DNA from: DATFVA01 sp963747755 | GTDB taxonomy: Bacteria > Bacteroidota > Ignavibacteria > Ignavibacteriales > Ignavibacteriaceae | Direction of reading: 5' to 3' | DNA: 64,000 nt | NCBI GenBank assembly: GCA_963747755.1 | Contig: CAVVGK010000014.1 | Span: forward strand, 1,054,001-1,118,000 | Part shown: one piece after another, positions 63,559 through 64,000 of the stretch | Numbering within the stretch: position 1 is the first letter of the stretch | How the letters are laid out: each line of letters opens with the position of its first letter | The notes under the pieces: generated by a model | The model's input: the letters and a program-made list of their open reading frames with translations, nothing else | Database searches by the model: none | Told to the model about the DNA's origin: nothing | Position numbers and translations under genes: made by a program

Positions 63559-64000
63559 TTATCTTATCTTAAATGAGGCCAGACTAATGATTGCCAGTAT
63601 AATTGCAATTATATAAAACCTGATTACTATCTTTGGCTCAGGCCAGCCCAGCATTTCAAAATGATGATGGATCGGAGCCATCTTAAATACTCTTCTTCCT
63701 TCACCATATTTCTTTTTTGTGACTTTAAAATAAACACGCTGTATAATAACAGAGATCGTTTCCAGGAAAAATATTCCTCCCAGTATGGGAATCAGCAGCT
63801 CTTTTTTTATAAGAACCGCAAGTATCCCGAAAGCCCCACCTAAAGCCAGCGAACCTGTGTCTCCCATAAAAACCTGGGCGGGATACGAGTTGAACCAGAG
63901 AAATCCTAGCGAAGCACCTACCAGGGCAGCAACAAAAACTGTAAGTTCGCCTGCTCCCGGGAGATAAATTATGTTCAGGTAATTTGAAAAAATAGAGTTC
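63559..64000 (-). CDS. mraY: Phospho-MurNAc-pentapeptide transferase, C-terminal part (cut by window edge)
   Basis: The last 146 codons or so of MraY, which makes lipid I. The motif 'VFMGDTGSLALGGAFGILAV' and the histidine motif 'FKMAPIHHHFEMLGWPEPKI' are typical and contain active-site residues. The final membrane helix 'RFYIIAIILAIISLASF' is complete. The gene continues beyond the right edge; an internal Met near 63867 is not the start, because coding sequence of the family ('ELTVFVAALVGASLGFLWFN') continues before it. Confidence 0.95.
   Translation of the reverse strand, partial: NSIFSNYLNIIYLPGAGELTVFVAALVGASLGFLWFNSYPAQVFMGDTGSLALGGAFGILAVLIKKELLIPILGGIFFLETISVIIQRVYFKVTKKKYGEGRRVFKMAPIHHHFEMLGWPEPKIVIRFYIIAIILAIISLASFKIR

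Overview
The window looks like chromosomal DNA of a member of the Ignavibacteria (Bacteroidetes/Chlorobi group). The 892-residue zinc carboxypeptidase ends in a Por/type IX secretion sorting domain of the 'SLSQNYPNPFNP' form, common in that lineage. Lipoproteins with FN3 or Ig-like modules, AMP nucleosidase, PyrR control and AT-rich pilin-like genes fit as well. This assignment is inferred from protein character; there is no rRNA in the window.

Layout. 1-9.3 kb: hisS (cut by the left edge), ptsN, a Rossmann-fold protein, a thioredoxin-like lipoprotein, AMP nucleosidase, a PAP2 phosphatase and the secreted carboxypeptidase. 9.4-18.5 kb: a ClC transporter, an ald / CoA-transferase / phosphatase run, a hydroxyacid dehydrogenase with an SpmAB-like membrane protein, and a small flavin-fold protein. 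18.6-26.8 kb: a UvrD-type helicase-nuclease, a cluster of REP-like palindromes, and a very large NtrY-like histidine kinase preceded by a small exported protein. 27-31 kb: an FN3 lipoprotein and the operon pyrR-pyrB-pyrC. That operon has a PyrR-binding loop, a 25-codon leader ORF overlapping the pyrR start, and a hairpin over the pyrR ribosome site. 31-34 kb: a GT39-like membrane protein, tRNA-Pro(CGG) and a lipoprotein.

34.2-51.5 kb is the accessory region. An NtrC/PilR-type sigma-54 activator is followed by a consensus sigma-54 promoter, a CheW-like protein and a type IV-filament-like cluster: four pilin-like or minor-pilin-like genes, one platform protein (PilC/GspF), two ATPases (PilB-like and PilT-like), a PilM-PilN fusion, PilO, a short secretin, an Ig-like lipoprotein and a large membrane protein. 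The pilin-like proteins lack a recognisable GFTLIE leader. From about 36.57 to 51.51 kb nearly every gene is split by single-base indels, mostly +1, while reading frames between the breaks and motifs are well kept. Genes on both sides are intact. The pattern looks more like an uncorrected stretch of assembly than natural decay, but the sequence alone cannot prove it.

52-64 kb: a YajQ-family protein, a DNA polymerase III alpha homologue lacking its PHP and palm parts behind a perfect inverted-repeat operator candidate, a CPXCG zinc-ribbon protein, and a division/cell-wall (dcw) cluster on the minus strand: mraY (cut by the right edge), murD, ftsW, murG, a PH-like membrane protein, murC, ftsQ, ftsA, ftsZ. 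Its genes overlap or lie within a few bases from ftsW to ftsQ, and form one transcription unit.
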